Part shown: piece after piece, positions 1 to 9,218 of the stretch
Numbering within the stretch: the stretch's first letter is position 1
How the letters are laid out: the number at the start of each line of letters is the position of its first letter
Origin: a bacterium
Lineage (GTDB): Bacteria > Myxococcota_A > UBA9160 > UBA4427
Direction of reading: 5' to 3'
DNA: 64,000 bases
NCBI GenBank assembly: GCA_024742285.1
Contig: JANSYR010000004.1
Span: 310,001-374,000 of the forward strand
Made by a program: the position numbers and the translations under genes
Notes under the pieces: generated by a model
The model's database searches: none
Seen by the model: only the letters and a program-made list of their open reading frames with translations
Told to the model about the DNA's origin: nothing

Positions 1-1137
1 GAAGCCGGTCGAACAGTTCACGCCGACGGTCGAGGAGTTCACGCGGCGCAGCCACTCCTGACTGTTCGCGTAGCTGTTCGTGATGATGATCTCCGTGTGG
101 TCCGAGCCGTAGCGGCGGATGTGGTCGATCGCGCCGTCCATGTCGTCGACGATCTTGACCGCGAGGATCGGGGCGAGGAACTCCGCGGACCAGTCCGCCT
201 CGGCCGCGGCGACCGCGTCTCCGAAGACTTCGACGGTTCGAGCGCAGCCTCGGATCTCGACGCCCGCCTCGTGGAGGTCCTTCAGGACGGCGGGGAGGAC
301 GGTCTCTGCAGCGCCCACGTGGCAGAGCAGCGTCTCGAGTCCATTGCAGACCGGCATCTGACGCATCTTCGATTCGTGCACGATCCCGACGGCCATGTCC
401 ACGTCGGCGCTCTCGTCGATGAAGACGTGACACACGCCGGCGTCGTGGGCGATCACGGGGATCGTCGACTCGGCCATGACCTTGCGGATCAGCCCTGCGC
501 CGCCGCGGGGGATCACGAGGTCGATCGAATCGTTCAGCTTGAGCATCACGTCGATCGCGGCGCGATCCGTGGTCGGCAGGAGGGTGATCGCGTCCTCGGG
601 AACGTCCGTGTCCCGTGCGGCCGCGCGGAGCTCTTCGCCGAGGGCCTGGTTCGAGTGGAAGGCCTCGCTCCCGCCGCGCAGGATCACCGCGTTCCCCGCC
701 TTCAGGCAGAGCGCCGCCGCGTCGACCGTCACGTTGGGCCGCGCCTCGTAGATCATCGCGATCACGCCGAGCGGAATCGCCATCTGCCCCACGCGGAGGC
801 CGTTGGGCCGCACGCTGTGGTTCGAGATCCGACCGACGGGATCCGGGAGCGCGATCACGTCGTGGAGTCCCTGGATCATGTCGGCCCACTTGCCGTCGGA
901 GATGCCGAGTCGGTTGCGCATCGTCTCGGCGACGCCCTTCTCGGCCGCTTCCGCGACGTCCTTCGCGTTCGCCTCCATGATCCGGTCGCGCGCCGCCTCG
1001 AGTCTCTGCGCGGTCCGGGCGAGCCAGGCATTCTTGCGGGCGGTCGATAGCTCGCCCATGCGCGCACTCGCCGCCGCGGCCTTCGTCGCGAGGTCTCGGA
1101 TCTCCCGGGCCAGTTCGTCGTTCGTCTGATCGGTCAT
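1..1137 (-). CDS. proA: Glutamate-5-semialdehyde dehydrogenase, C-terminus beyond window
   Basis: Gamma-glutamyl phosphate reductase, the second step of proline synthesis: NADPH-dependent reduction of glutamyl-5-phosphate to the semialdehyde in the cytosol. 379 codons lie in the window; the family is about 415 residues, so roughly the last 40 are missing. The catalytic cysteine region reads MPVCNGLETLL, matching the family's P-C-N-x-L-E-T-L-L block. The RPNVTVDAAALCLKAGNA and ILRGG stretches are also typical. The ATG at 1137 gives the usual short helical start. It lies 132 bp downstream of proB on the same strand, so co-transcription with proB is likely. Confidence 0.96.
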   Translation of the reverse strand, partial: MTDQTNDELAREIRDLATKAAAASARMGELSTARKNAWLARTAQRLEAARDRIMEANAKDVAEAAEKGVAETMRNRLGISDGKWADMIQGLHDVIALPDPVGRISNHSVRPNGLRVGQMAIPLGVIAMIYEARPNVTVDAAALCLKAGNAVILRGGSEAFHSNQALGEELRAAARDTDVPEDAITLLPTTDRAAIDVMLKLNDSIDLVIPRGGAGLIRKVMAESTIPVIAHDAGVCHVFIDESADVDMAVGIVHESKMRQMPVCNGLETLLCHVGAAETVLPAVLKDLHEAGVEIRGCARTVEVFGDAVAAAEADWSAEFLAPILAVKIVDDMDGAIDHIRRYGSDHTEIIITNSYANSQEWLRRVNSSTVGVNCSTGF

Positions 1138-1197
1138 GAGGGGAAGTCTCGGAGTTGAGGGGGCTGCGGGTCGGACCTCGTCGCTCGGCCGTTGGCT

Positions 1198-1223
1198 CTT
1201 CGACGACGATGAAGTCGTCGAAG
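1198..1223. repeat. Perfect 10-bp inverted repeat between proB and proA
   Basis: CTTCGACGAC (1198-1207) and GTCGTCGAAG (1214-1223) pair perfectly around a 6-base loop in the 132-bp proB-proA gap. No T-run follows on either strand, so it looks like an mRNA processing or stability element, or part of proA translation control, and not a terminator. Confidence 0.6.
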
Positions 1224-1269
1224 GTTCCCCGGTGGATGAAGGGCTTGGACCTTCAGCCACGGATGAGTC

Positions 1270-2406
1270 TCAGTCGCGAACGACGACCATGTCGTCACGG
1301 TGCACGATCTCGTCGCCGTTCGAATATCCTAGCACCCGGTCGATTTCCTTCGTCGCGAGACCGGCGAGCTTCGCCACGTCTTCGGACGAGTACACCGTGA
1401 GGCCCCGGGCAATCTCGTCGCCGGTTTCGTTGACGCAACTCACCGAGTCGCCGATCTCGAACGCGCCTTCGACGCGCAGGACACCGGCAGGAAGCAGACT
1501 TCGACCGCGGTCCGCGAGGGCGCGGACCGCGCCGTCGTCGATCACGATGCGCCCCCGGGTCTTCGCCGTGTAGGCGAGCCAGTGCTTCCGACCGCGCAGG
1601 CGATTGCCGGGTGCGAAGAGCGTTCCGTGTTCCTCGCCGGCGACGAGCCGCTGGAGCACGTCCTTCGTTCGGCCATGACACAGGACGGTGGCGGCGCCCG
1701 AGCGCGCCGCGTTCTTCGCGGCCTCGAGCTTGGTGATCATTCCACCGCTGCCGAACCGCGTGCCGGCCCCGCTCGCAGCGCGCTCGATCTCGGGGGTGAT
1801 CTCTTCGACCGTCCGGATCAGCGGCGGCGCGGGTTGGCCCGGCTGCGGTGCGCGTTCGTAGAGACCTTCGACGTCGGTGAGGATCACGAGCAGGTCGGCG
1901 GCGACGGCGTTCACGATCGTCGCGGCCAGGTTGTCGTTGTCGCCGAAGCGGATTTCCTCGGTCGCGACGGTGTCGTTCTCGTTGACGATGGGCACGACGC
2001 CGATCCGCAGCAGCTCGAGCATCGTGTGCCGCGCGTTCAGGAACCGCTCGCGATCCTCGAGGCCCGCGCGCGTCAGCAGGATCTGCGCCACGTGTCGGTC
2101 GAGATTGCCGAAGCGGCGTTGGTAGAGCTCGATCAGGCCGATCTGTCCGACGGCGGCCGCCGCTTGCTTCTCGCGGACGCTGTGTCCCGTGTGCTGCCAG
2201 CCGAGGCGGTGCGCCCCGACGGCGATCGCGCCGGACGAGACGAGCACGACCTGTCGTCCGCCCTTCATCAAGGCGGCGACGTCGCGGGCGAGGGCCGTGA
2301 AGCGATCCGGTTGGAGCTGGCCGTCGCGGGTGAGCGAGCTCGTTCCGACCTTCACGACGATCCGCTTCGCGCGCGGAACGAGATCCCAGGCGTTCGATTC
2401 CGTCAT
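1270..2406 (-). CDS. proB: Glutamate 5-kinase with PUA domain
   Basis: ATP-dependent phosphorylation of glutamate, the first and usually proline-inhibited step of proline synthesis. The 378 residues comprise an amino-acid kinase domain (start KRIVVKVGTSSLT; LVSSGAIAVG; NENDTVATEEIRFGDND; later LLVILTDVEGLY and FGSGGMITKLEAAK) and a C-terminal PUA domain from about residue 278. That is the full E. coli-like architecture. Its ATG overlaps the obgE stop as ATGA (2403-2406), so translation is coupled to obgE. The obgE-proB-proA order is conserved in many deltaproteobacteria. Confidence 0.97.
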   Translation of the reverse strand: MTESNAWDLVPRAKRIVVKVGTSSLTRDGQLQPDRFTALARDVAALMKGGRQVVLVSSGAIAVGAHRLGWQHTGHSVREKQAAAAVGQIGLIELYQRRFGNLDRHVAQILLTRAGLEDRERFLNARHTMLELLRIGVVPIVNENDTVATEEIRFGDNDNLAATIVNAVAADLLVILTDVEGLYERAPQPGQPAPPLIRTVEEITPEIERAASGAGTRFGSGGMITKLEAAKNAARSGAATVLCHGRTKDVLQRLVAGEEHGTLFAPGNRLRGRKHWLAYTAKTRGRIVIDDGAVRALADRGRSLLPAGVLRVEGAFEIGDSVSCVNETGDEIARGLTVYSSEDVAKLAGLATKEIDRVLGYSNGDEIVHRDDMVVVRD

Positions 2407-3551
2407 CGGCCCGCCTCGGTGGATTCGCGCTCCTTCTCGAGCGCACGCTCCGCCTCGACCGCGTCGAAGGTCTCGTGCAGCAGCGCGTCGAGCCCCTGGG
2501 TCGCGGCGGCGGAGATCCGCGTCGCCTCGATCCCGCGCGAAGCGAGCTTCGCTTCGAGGTCGGCGAGCAGCGCATCGTCGTGTACGAGGTCCGCCTTGCT
2601 GAGCACGACGATCTCCCTGCGATCGAGGAGCTCCGGTCGATAGCGCCCGAGCTCGCGTCGGATCGCGTCGTAGTCGTCGACGAGATCGCGCCCGAGCGTG
2701 AGCATCGCTTCGAGGTCCAGCAGGTGGATCAGGACGCGGGTCCGCTCGACGTGGCGCAGGAACTGATGGCCGAGCCCGGCGCCGTCGCTGGCCCCTTCGA
2801 TCAGCCCGGGGATGTCGGCCACGACGATTCGCTGATCGTCCCGTTCGACGACGCCGAGGGAGGGGACGAGGGTCGTGAAGGGGTAGTTCGCGACGCGGGG
2901 ACGCGCGGCGGAGATGCGTCGCAACAGCGTCGACTTGCCCGCATTCGGGAAGCCGACGAGCCCCACGTCGGCCATCAGCTTGAGCGAGAGACGCAGGCGT
3001 CGACCCTCGCCAGGCTTGCCCGGGGTCGCGAAGTCGGGGGCCTGGCGGGTCGAGGTCTTGAAGCGCGCGTTGCCGAGGCCGCCACGCCCTCCGCGGGCGA
3101 CGACGACCCGTTGACCGGATTCGGTCAGGTCCGCGAGGGCGGCGTGTTCGTTCAGGTCGATGGGGTCGGAGGCCGCTTCGTCCTCGTCGCGCTCGTCGTC
3201 TTCCTCGAAGTCGTCGTCGCTCGTGGGCTCGGCGGGCTCGCCGAGGTCGAAGACGAGGGTGCCGACCGGAACGCGGATCTCCACGTGATCACCCGAGGCG
3301 CCCTTCTTGTCGGAGCCGCCCCCGTTCTGGCCGCTGGGCGCCTTGATCTTCTTCGCGCCCTTGAAATCGAGGAGCGTGCCGACGTTCTCGTCCGCGACCA
3401 GGATGACGTCGCCTCCGCGTCCGCCATCCCCGCCGTTCGGTCCGCCGTGCGAGACGAACTTCTCCCGCCGGAACGCGACGATCCCGTCGCCGCCCTTTCC
3501 GGAGCGGACTTCGATCTCGACTTCATCGACGAAGAGGTTGGCGTGTTTCAT
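2403..3551 (-). CDS. obgE: Obg/CgtA GTPase with acidic insertion in the Obg fold
   Basis: Ribosome-associated GTPase acting in 50S assembly and stringent control. The ATG at 3551 gives the family N-terminus (FVDEVEIEVRSGKGGDGIVAFRREKF); an in-frame extension upstream to 3680 is not protein-like. 382 residues: a glycine-rich Obg domain (1-190) and a G domain with GFPNAGKST, DIPGLI and LSKAD motifs. No OCT/TGS-type tail is present. Residues about 104-138 are an unusual, strongly acidic insert (runs of D and E) between the VPVGTLVFD strand and ADLTESGQRVVVARGG. A terminator-like hairpin lies in its 5' region. Confidence 0.96.
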   Translation of the reverse strand: MKHANLFVDEVEIEVRSGKGGDGIVAFRREKFVSHGGPNGGDGGRGGDVILVADENVGTLLDFKGAKKIKAPSGQNGGGSDKKGASGDHVEIRVPVGTLVFDLGEPAEPTSDDDFEEDDERDEDEAASDPIDLNEHAALADLTESGQRVVVARGGRGGLGNARFKTSTRQAPDFATPGKPGEGRRLRLSLKLMADVGLVGFPNAGKSTLLRRISAARPRVANYPFTTLVPSLGVVERDDQRIVVADIPGLIEGASDGAGLGHQFLRHVERTRVLIHLLDLEAMLTLGRDLVDDYDAIRRELGRYRPELLDRREIVVLSKADLVHDDALLADLEAKLASRGIEATRISAAATQGLDALLHETFDAVEAERALEKERESTEAGR

Positions 3552-3570
3552 GGCGGTTTCCGAGCCGGGG

Positions 3571-3627
3571 TCCGAAAACGAAAGACGCGCTCCGCCCACT
3601 CTCGAAGAAAGAGGGGGGAGCGCGTCT
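3571..3627 (-). terminator. Intrinsic terminator or attenuator between rpmA and obgE
   Basis: AGACGCGCTCC (3583-3593) pairs perfectly with GGAGCGCGTCT (3617-3627), and the loop itself can form a short CTCT/AGAG extension. Read on the minus strand, the hairpin is followed by TTTCGTTTT. It would end or attenuate rplU-rpmA transcription before obgE, giving high ribosomal protein mRNA relative to obgE-proBA. Confidence 0.65.
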
Positions 3628-3704
3628 ATTCGATCTCGACAGACCTTGGGGCCAGCTAGCGACGAGCGCCTGCGGCCCAAGCGTGCGTAAGCACGCGCAA
3701 GGAA

Positions 3705-3956
3705 CTAGTCCGCATCCACATGGGCCATCGTTCGGCCACGGGAGGTACCGAAGCGGACGGTGCCCGTCTTCAGCGCGAAGAGCGTGAAGTCCTTGCCGAG
3801 ACCGACGTTGGTTCCCGGGTGGATCTTCGTGCCGCACTGGCGGACGATGATCGAACCGGCGTTGATCGCCTGGCCACCGAAGACCTTCACGCCGCGGCGC
3901 TGACCGTTGGAGTCGCGACCGTTTCGCGAGCTGCCCTGTCCCTTCTTATGTGACAT
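3705..3956 (-). CDS. rpmA: 50S ribosomal protein L27
   Basis: Large-subunit protein whose N-terminal tail reaches the peptidyl-transferase centre. 83 residues, the normal length. The ATG at 3956 gives [20 protein letters not shown], the standard L27 start; the in-frame extension to 3986 is not family-like. The body carries [19 protein letters not shown] and GTKIHPG. It follows rplU by 110 bp in the universal L21-L27 pair. Short hairpins (3681-3696 and about 3646-3680) crowd the region just after its stop. Confidence 0.97.
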   Translation of the reverse strand: MSHKKGQGSSRNGRDSNGQRRGVKVFGGQAINAGSIIVRQCGTKIHPGTNVGLGKDFTLFALKTGTVRFGTSRGRTMAHVDAD

Positions 3957-4066
3957 GACCCTGTCTCTTTTCTCGATCGCAAGCACGGCGATCGTGTCGA
4001 ATATCCTGGTGCAACGTCTTGCGGGTGCCGCGCCGAAGGCGCGGGAACCGACGAGGCGTTGAACTG

Positions 4067-4378
4067 TTAAGACGAGATGCCGTCGATGGCGATCTCGGTG
4101 TAGTCCTGGCGGTGGCCCTGGGTTCGGCGGTAGCCCTTGCGGCGCTTCATCTTGAAGACGCGGATCTTGTCGCCGCGGCCCTGGGCCGTGATCGTGCCCG
4201 AGACACTCGCACCATCGACCGTCGGGGTCCCGATCTTCACGTCGCCTTCGCCGCCGATCATCAGGACCTCGTCGAGGGTCACCTTCGAGCCGACTTCACC
4301 GGAGAGCTTCTCGACGCGCACCGAGCCACCGGGGCTCACGCGATACTGCTTTCCACCGCTTCGCACGACGGCGTACAT
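4067..4378 (-). CDS. rplU: 50S ribosomal protein L21
   Basis: Large-subunit 23S rRNA-binding protein. 103 residues beginning [14 protein letters not shown], ending with the conserved [16 protein letters not shown] region that contacts rRNA. Two ATGs lie close together (4384 and 4378). The AAGAAGGTG Shine-Dalgarno is only 1-2 bases from the first but about 7 from the second, so 4378 is preferred; this also matches the family start. First gene of the rplU-rpmA pair, downstream of rng. Confidence 0.97.
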   Translation of the reverse strand: MYAVVRSGGKQYRVSPGGSVRVEKLSGEVGSKVTLDEVLMIGGEGDVKIGTPTVDGASVSGTITAQGRGDKIRVFKMKRRKGYRRTQGHRQDYTEIAIDGISS

Positions 4379-4441
4379 AATCATTCACCTTCTTCTGGGA
4401 AGCCGGCTTGAGACGAGGGGGAGCCGGCTGGAACGGGGGAC

Positions 4442-4460
4442 GAGCCGCAGGCGGCGGCTC
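4442..4460 (-). terminator. Hairpin at the rng stop codon
   Basis: GAGCCGC (4442-4448) and GCGGCTC (4454-4460) form a perfect 7-bp stem with a 5-base loop that includes part of the rng stop codon. A C-rich and not U-rich stretch follows on the minus strand. It is therefore more likely a processing or stability element between rng and rplU than a complete terminator. Confidence 0.45.
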
Positions 4461-6666
4461 ATTCGGAGCGCGGGAGTATGCTGGATTCCTCTTCCGCGTC
4501 AACAGTTTGGACCGCTTCTGCCGCTTCGCCGGTCGAGACCGGGGCGGATGCCCCGAGGGGCTTCTTCGGCGCCTCGATCGCGTCGTCGGCGGATTCCTCG
4601 CTCCCATCCGCCTCGGCGTCGGCCGCCATCGCGGGCTCTTGGTTCTCCTCGGCTTCGACAGGGGCGGCCGCCTCGGTGGTGTCGGTGGACTCGGCCCCCC
4701 CGGCTCCGCTTGCGGCGTCCGCTTCGGCATCGAGCCGCTCGTAGATCGCCGCCGCGGAGGCCTGGTCGTCCGGCTCGTCTTCGCCTTTGCCTTCGCCTTC
4801 GTCGTCGTCTTCGTCGAGGGAGAGGCGGAGGGGGCCATCCGGCTTCCCGACGCGCGCCTGGATGTCGAGCCGCGCCGGTCCATCGTCTTCGTCCGCACCG
4901 TTCACCAGCGCGCCCTCGCTCTCGGCCACCGACCCCGCGGCGACGAGGGCCTCGCCGGCCGCGGCGGGCATCTCTTCGCTGGCCGGAGCCTCCTCGCCTT
5001 CGGGCGCGGCTCCGTTGCCGCCGCGTCCGCGACCGCGTCCGCCGCGCCGGCGTCCGCGCTTCGAGCCGCCCTCGCCCGCCTCCTGCTTCTCCTTCGCCTT
5101 TCGGGCGTCGGGATGGGTGTCGTTCAGCCAGCTGAGCTCGATCTCCGCCGGCGGTCCGGCTTCGAGCACCATCAGCTCGTACTGTTCCTGGTGCATGCCC
5201 GGTCGCGCGCGGACTTCGATGTCCTTGCCGATCGCCTCGGAGAGCTCGGCGAGCGCCGCCTTCGACTTCGACAGCAGCTCCTCGGCCACGTGCGGGTTGA
5301 CCGCGACCGCGATCGATCGCCCGCGCAGCTTCGGCATGTGCTTGCGGATCTCGCGCAGGACGCGGAAGCCGACACTCTCCCGCGACAGGACGTAGCTCCG
5401 GCCTTCGCAGTAGCTGCACGGCTCGCAGAGCGTCTGCACGAGGTTCTCGCGCGTCCGCTTGCGTGTCATCTCGACGAGGCCGAGCTCGGAGATCTTGAGG
5501 ATGTTGGTCCGCGCCTTGTCCGCGCGGAGCGCCTCCTGGAACGCGCGATAGACCTTCTCGCGGTTTCCCGCGCTCTCCATGTCGATCAGGTCGACGATGA
5601 TCAGCCCGCCGAGATTTCGGAAGCGCAGCTGGTGCACGACCTCCTGGACCGCCTCGAGGTTCGTCTTCAGGACCGTCTCTTCGAGATCGCGCTTGCCGAC
5701 GAAGCGGCCGGTGTTCACGTCGATGGCGGTGAGTGCCTCACTCTTGTCGATGACCAGGGACCCGCCGCTCTTGAGCCAGACCTTGCGCTCGAGGTTGGCG
5801 TGGATCTGTTGTTCGAGATCGAAGCGCTCGAAGATCGGCAGCCCTTCGTCGTAGTGGACGACCTCGGGCTTCGGGTCGGCGACGAAGCGGTCGACGAAGC
5901 TCTGGATGTGTTCGTAGAGCTCCTTGTCGTCGGACACGATCCGCTTGGTGTCGTGTCCCGCGAGATCGCGGACGACGCGAAGCGGCAGATCGTGCTCGGA
6001 GTAGAGCATCGCTGGCGCGCTCGTCTCGCCATGGCGATGCTGGATCGCGGCCCAGACCGTCGCGAGGTACCGGATGTCGGCTTCGAGGTCCGCTTCGGTC
6101 ACGCCGTCGCCGGCGGTCCGGATGATGAAGCCGAGGTTCTTGGGACGCAGGCGCTCGACGATCTCGCGCAGTCGCCTTCGTTCATTGTCCGAGCCGATCC
6201 GGCGGGAGACGCCGACGCGGCGGGACCAGGGGGTCAGGACGAGGTGACGTCCCGGGATCGAGATGCTCGAGGTGATGCGAGCGCCCTTGGTCCCGATCGG
6301 CTCCTTGGCGATCTGGACGATGATCTCCTTGCCCTCGTGGAGGACGGTGTCGATCTTCGGCGGCGCATTGCGACCGCGGCCGCGGCCCTTCCGTCCCTTC
6401 GACGTCGGTTCGCCGTCGGTCTCGCCGGTTTCGAGGGTCGACTCGAAGTAGTCGCCGACGTAGAGGAACGCGGCCTTCTCGAGGCCGATGTCGACGAAGG
6501 CGGCCTGCATGCCCGGAAGGACCCGGCTGACCTTTCCTTTCACGACGTTGCCGACGACGCTCTTGTCGCGCTCTCGTTCGATGTGCAGCTCGGCGAACTG
6601 CTTGTCTTCCAGTAACGCGACCCGGGTCTCTCCGAGCTCCGCGTTGATGATGATCTCGTTCTGCAT
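4459..6666 (-). CDS. rng: Ribonuclease E/G family endoribonuclease
   Basis: 5'-end-sensing endoribonuclease for rRNA maturation and mRNA decay. The ATG at 6666 yields MQNEIIINAELGETRVALLE, the family start, preceded by AGGCGGA; 735 residues. Order: S1 domain with KGKVSRVLPGMQAAFVDIG, the RNase catalytic core with AIDVNTGR and IIVDLIDM (the two metal-binding aspartates), and the zinc link CEPCSYC. A tail of about 200 residues (from about 530) is rich in Arg-Gly and then Glu/Ala, resembling a short RNase E scaffold arm. Lies first in the rng-rplU-rpmA-obgE order; autoregulation through its 5' leader is known for RNase E but only inferred here. Confidence 0.93.
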   Translation of the reverse strand: MQNEIIINAELGETRVALLEDKQFAELHIERERDKSVVGNVVKGKVSRVLPGMQAAFVDIGLEKAAFLYVGDYFESTLETGETDGEPTSKGRKGRGRGRNAPPKIDTVLHEGKEIIVQIAKEPIGTKGARITSSISIPGRHLVLTPWSRRVGVSRRIGSDNERRRLREIVERLRPKNLGFIIRTAGDGVTEADLEADIRYLATVWAAIQHRHGETSAPAMLYSEHDLPLRVVRDLAGHDTKRIVSDDKELYEHIQSFVDRFVADPKPEVVHYDEGLPIFERFDLEQQIHANLERKVWLKSGGSLVIDKSEALTAIDVNTGRFVGKRDLEETVLKTNLEAVQEVVHQLRFRNLGGLIIVDLIDMESAGNREKVYRAFQEALRADKARTNILKISELGLVEMTRKRTRENLVQTLCEPCSYCEGRSYVLSRESVGFRVLREIRKHMPKLRGRSIAVAVNPHVAEELLSKSKAALAELSEAIGKDIEVRARPGMHQEQYELMVLEAGPPAEIELSWLNDTHPDARKAKEKQEAGEGGSKRGRRRGGRGRGRGGNGAAPEGEEAPASEEMPAAAGEALVAAGSVAESEGALVNGADEDDGPARLDIQARVGKPDGPLRLSLDEDDDEGEGKGEDEPDDQASAAAIYERLDAEADAASGAGGAESTDTTEAAAPVEAEENQEPAMAADAEADGSEESADDAIEAPKKPLGASAPVSTGEAAEAVQTVDAEEESSILPRSE

Positions 6667-7568
6667 CGTTCCGCCTGAGGCGGCGATCGTGTCTGCCTGG
6701 GCCGCGGCCTTGGGTCGCGGACGAGCGAGACCGATCCGGTCCGCCTTGTTCCGGCGAGTCCGATCGATTCGATCTTCGATGTCGTGAGAAGGTCGCTGGC
6801 TGGCCATCGATCCCGGCGCGGCGGCCTCCAGAACGAGGGAGGGGCGACCGGGGGATGGTGGGTGCTGCTGTCGGGCCTCGAAGAGGCGCGTGGACTCGAG
6901 TCGCGATCGGTCGTGCGGGACCGGTCGCGCGGACGTCGACTTTCTACTCCTCCTCGGGTCGCCGGCCCGGAATCAGGGTTCCGAGGGTCCGGTGGCGCTG
7001 GTGGTCGACGGGTTTGATCAAATCGATGACTCGCACTGTGTTTTCTGAGTCTCGTTCGAGGGCCGGTCGTGGTCCCGGCCCGTCCTGGTTCTGATTGCGG
7101 GGGCGAAGGCCTCCGCGGTGTTGGGTCGTTGCGGTTGCGGCCGAACCAGTCGGTTCATCGTGGATTGGCTCGGGGAGATCTCGAGTCGGTTGCAGCAGCA
7201 CCCTGCCACGTCCGTATCCCCCGGGTGATCGGAATCGACTTCGCTGGGTCGGCGCCGGCCTCGCGGGGCGATGGCGGGCGCTGCTACCACTTGGGCGTTG
7301 CCGACCCGATTTCCGGGGGCACGCTCAGGGCGGGTCTTCGAACTCCATCCATCAGGCATCCGGTCGATCAGATGATCAGATGGCAAGATGAATGGGCGAC
7401 GGGTGGGGTCGGGCGATCCTTGGTTTGAGTAAGCGGCAGTCCCATCGGGTCGTCCGAAGGAGATCACCGCGCTTCGACCCCGGATCCCGGTCGCTGAGGT
7501 CTCGTTCCACCAGCGATTTCGATCCAGAACACGAACCGGTCTGGCCGTGTGAATACGGGATTGAGAGT
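6667..7568. other. Long intergenic region between rng and selA, no gene seen
   Basis: About 900 bp between divergent rng and selA. Open frames here have Arg/Pro-rich, shadow-like translations and no family match. Visible structure: a 7-bp stem GGGCCGG/CCGGCCC (7060-7081), the palindrome TTTGATCAAA (7013-7022) and a doubled GATCAGAT near 7366-7381. No tRNA, tmRNA, RNase P or SRP RNA core motif was found. It presumably holds both promoters and a long rng leader. Confidence 0.5.
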
Positions 7569-9005
7569 ATGGGTTCGCAGCAAAAGATCAACTCGGATCC
7601 CCGCCGGAATCTACCCTCCGTAGATCGTCTGATCGGACAGGTGAGGGATTCGAGCCCCGACCTTCCCGAATGGGCCGTGCTTCGCGCCGCGCGCGAGGCG
7701 CTCGACGCCATCCGAGTGGAAATTTCCGAAGAGAAATCGAGTTTTCGAGGAGAGCGCGCGGACATCGCCGCGCTGGAGCGCGACGTCGCCGACAGAGCGG
7801 CTCGGCTCGCCTCGCCGCACCCGCGACCGGTGATCAACGCGACCGGCGTGGTCCTCCACACGAATCTCGGTCGGGCACCGCTCGCACCGGCGGCGGCCGA
7901 GGCGGTCGCGCGCGCCCTCGACGGATACTCGAACCTGGAGCTCGACCTCGAGACGGGTCGCCGCGGCTCGCGAATGGGCTCGCTCGAAGCGAAGCTGCTC
8001 GCGCTCTCCGGAGCGGAGGCGGCCCACGTGGTGAACAACTGCGCGGCGGCGGTCCTGCTCGCGCTCAATACGCTCGCCCTGGGGCGCGACGTCGTGGTGT
8101 CCCGTGGTGAGCTGGTCGAGATCGGCGGCTCGTTCCGGGTGCCTGCGATCATGGAGCGCGCCGGCGTCCGCCTCGCGGAAGTCGGGACGACGAACCGGAC
8201 CCACCTCGCCGACTACGAAGCGGCGATCGGTCCCGAGACCGCGCTCCTGCTCAAGGTCCACCGCAGCAACTTCGAGCAGCGCGGCTTCGTCGCCGAGGCC
8301 GACATCGCCGAGATCGCCCGCGTCGCCCACGATCACGGTCTCCCGTTCATGGAGGATCTCGGGAGTGCGACGCTCCTCGACCTCTCGTCCGAGGGACTGC
8401 CCTCGGAGGCGTTCGCACCGGGTCGACTCGCCCTCGGGATCGACGTCCTCTGCTTCAGCGGCGACAAGCTGCTGGGGGGGCCGCAGGCCGGCATCCTGCT
8501 CGGGAAGCGCCAGTACGTCGACGCCATGAAGAAGAACCCGCTCGCCCGGGCGCTCCGGGTCGACAAGCTCACCGTCGCGGCCCTCGACGCGACCCTCGAC
8601 CTGATGCTCGATCCCGACCGCGCGCGAGAGGTCCCGACGATCGAGGGACTGCGCGCGGACACGAAGGCGCTCGAGCCGCGCGCCGCCCGACTCCAGCAGA
8701 TCGTGTCCGGCGTGATCGACGCCGTCGCTCACGAGACGCCGTGGAAGCTCCGGGTGGCGCCGACGGAAGCCGCCGTGGGCGGGGGCTCACTTCCCGAACA
8801 CCGCATCGCGGGTCTCGCGGTCGTGCTCGAGGGCGGTCCCGTCCACGCGCTCGCCGAGGGACTGCGGTCCGCCCCCGCCCCGGTGCTCGCCCGGCTTCGG
8901 GACGACGCGCTCTGGCTCGACGTGCGGACCCTGCGCGACGGCGATCTCGATCGGGTCGGGGATGCGCTCGCGTTCGCGCTGGAAGCCGGGCGCGAAGCGT
9001 CCTGA
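7569..9005 (+). CDS. selA: L-seryl-tRNA(Sec) selenium transferase
   Basis: PLP enzyme converting seryl-tRNA(Sec) to selenocysteinyl-tRNA(Sec) with selenophosphate. The ATG at 7569 gives 478 residues, close to E. coli SelA (463). Typical blocks: RPVINATGVVLHTNLGRAPL, GYSNLELDLETGRRGSR, EDLGSATLLDL, and CFSGDKLLGGPQAGI, in which Lys300 is the expected PLP lysine. selB, selC and selD are not in the window. A gene with an in-frame TGA at the expected Cys position lies 11 kb away (19981-20460), consistent with working Sec decoding. Confidence 0.97.
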   Translation: MGSQQKINSDPRRNLPSVDRLIGQVRDSSPDLPEWAVLRAAREALDAIRVEISEEKSSFRGERADIAALERDVADRAARLASPHPRPVINATGVVLHTNLGRAPLAPAAAEAVARALDGYSNLELDLETGRRGSRMGSLEAKLLALSGAEAAHVVNNCAAAVLLALNTLALGRDVVVSRGELVEIGGSFRVPAIMERAGVRLAEVGTTNRTHLADYEAAIGPETALLLKVHRSNFEQRGFVAEADIAEIARVAHDHGLPFMEDLGSATLLDLSSEGLPSEAFAPGRLALGIDVLCFSGDKLLGGPQAGILLGKRQYVDAMKKNPLARALRVDKLTVAALDATLDLMLDPDRAREVPTIEGLRADTKALEPRAARLQQIVSGVIDAVAHETPWKLRVAPTEAAVGGGSLPEHRIAGLAVVLEGGPVHALAEGLRSAPAPVLARLRDDALWLDVRTLRDGDLDRVGDALAFALEAGREAS

Positions 9006-9063
9006 TCGCGCGTCCGAAACGCCTTTCCCGGATACGCGAACGCCTTCGCAAGTCCTGCTTTTC

Positions 9064-9092
9064 TTGATGAACGGCGGGGGTTTGGGTACGTT
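9064..9092 (+). promoter_or_regulatory. Putative sigma-70 promoter of the ParA-rluD-pgeF operon
   Basis: TTGATG (9064-9069), 17-bp spacer, TACGTT (9087-9092). It sits in the 213-bp gap after selA and about 125 bp before the ParA-like start. The match to consensus is moderate. A small CCTCGT/ACGAGG hairpin lies downstream near 9125-9139. Confidence 0.4.
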
Positions 9093-9218
9093 CGCGTCTA
9101 CCCCCCGAAAGCCCTGAAAGGGTTCCTCGTCCAACGAGGACTTCCCTGAGCTTCGTGCCTTCGATCGGTCCTTCGCAAGGAACGGCGTCGATCGGAGAGC
9201 GGAGCAAGAGAGGCGAAC

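Noticed and set aside
4408-6615. Long plus-strand frame opposite rng
   Set aside because: Composition is Leu/Asp/Arg/Val shadow of a GC-rich gene with no family match; rng on the other strand has all motifs.
7018-7467. Minus-strand frame in the rng-selA gap
   Set aside because: Pro/Arg/Thr-rich, no start context, no domain; treated as non-coding.
6667-7568. RNase P RNA, tmRNA, 6S or tRNA-Sec in the long gap
   Set aside because: No conserved cores, T-arm or CCA end of these RNAs could be found on either strand.
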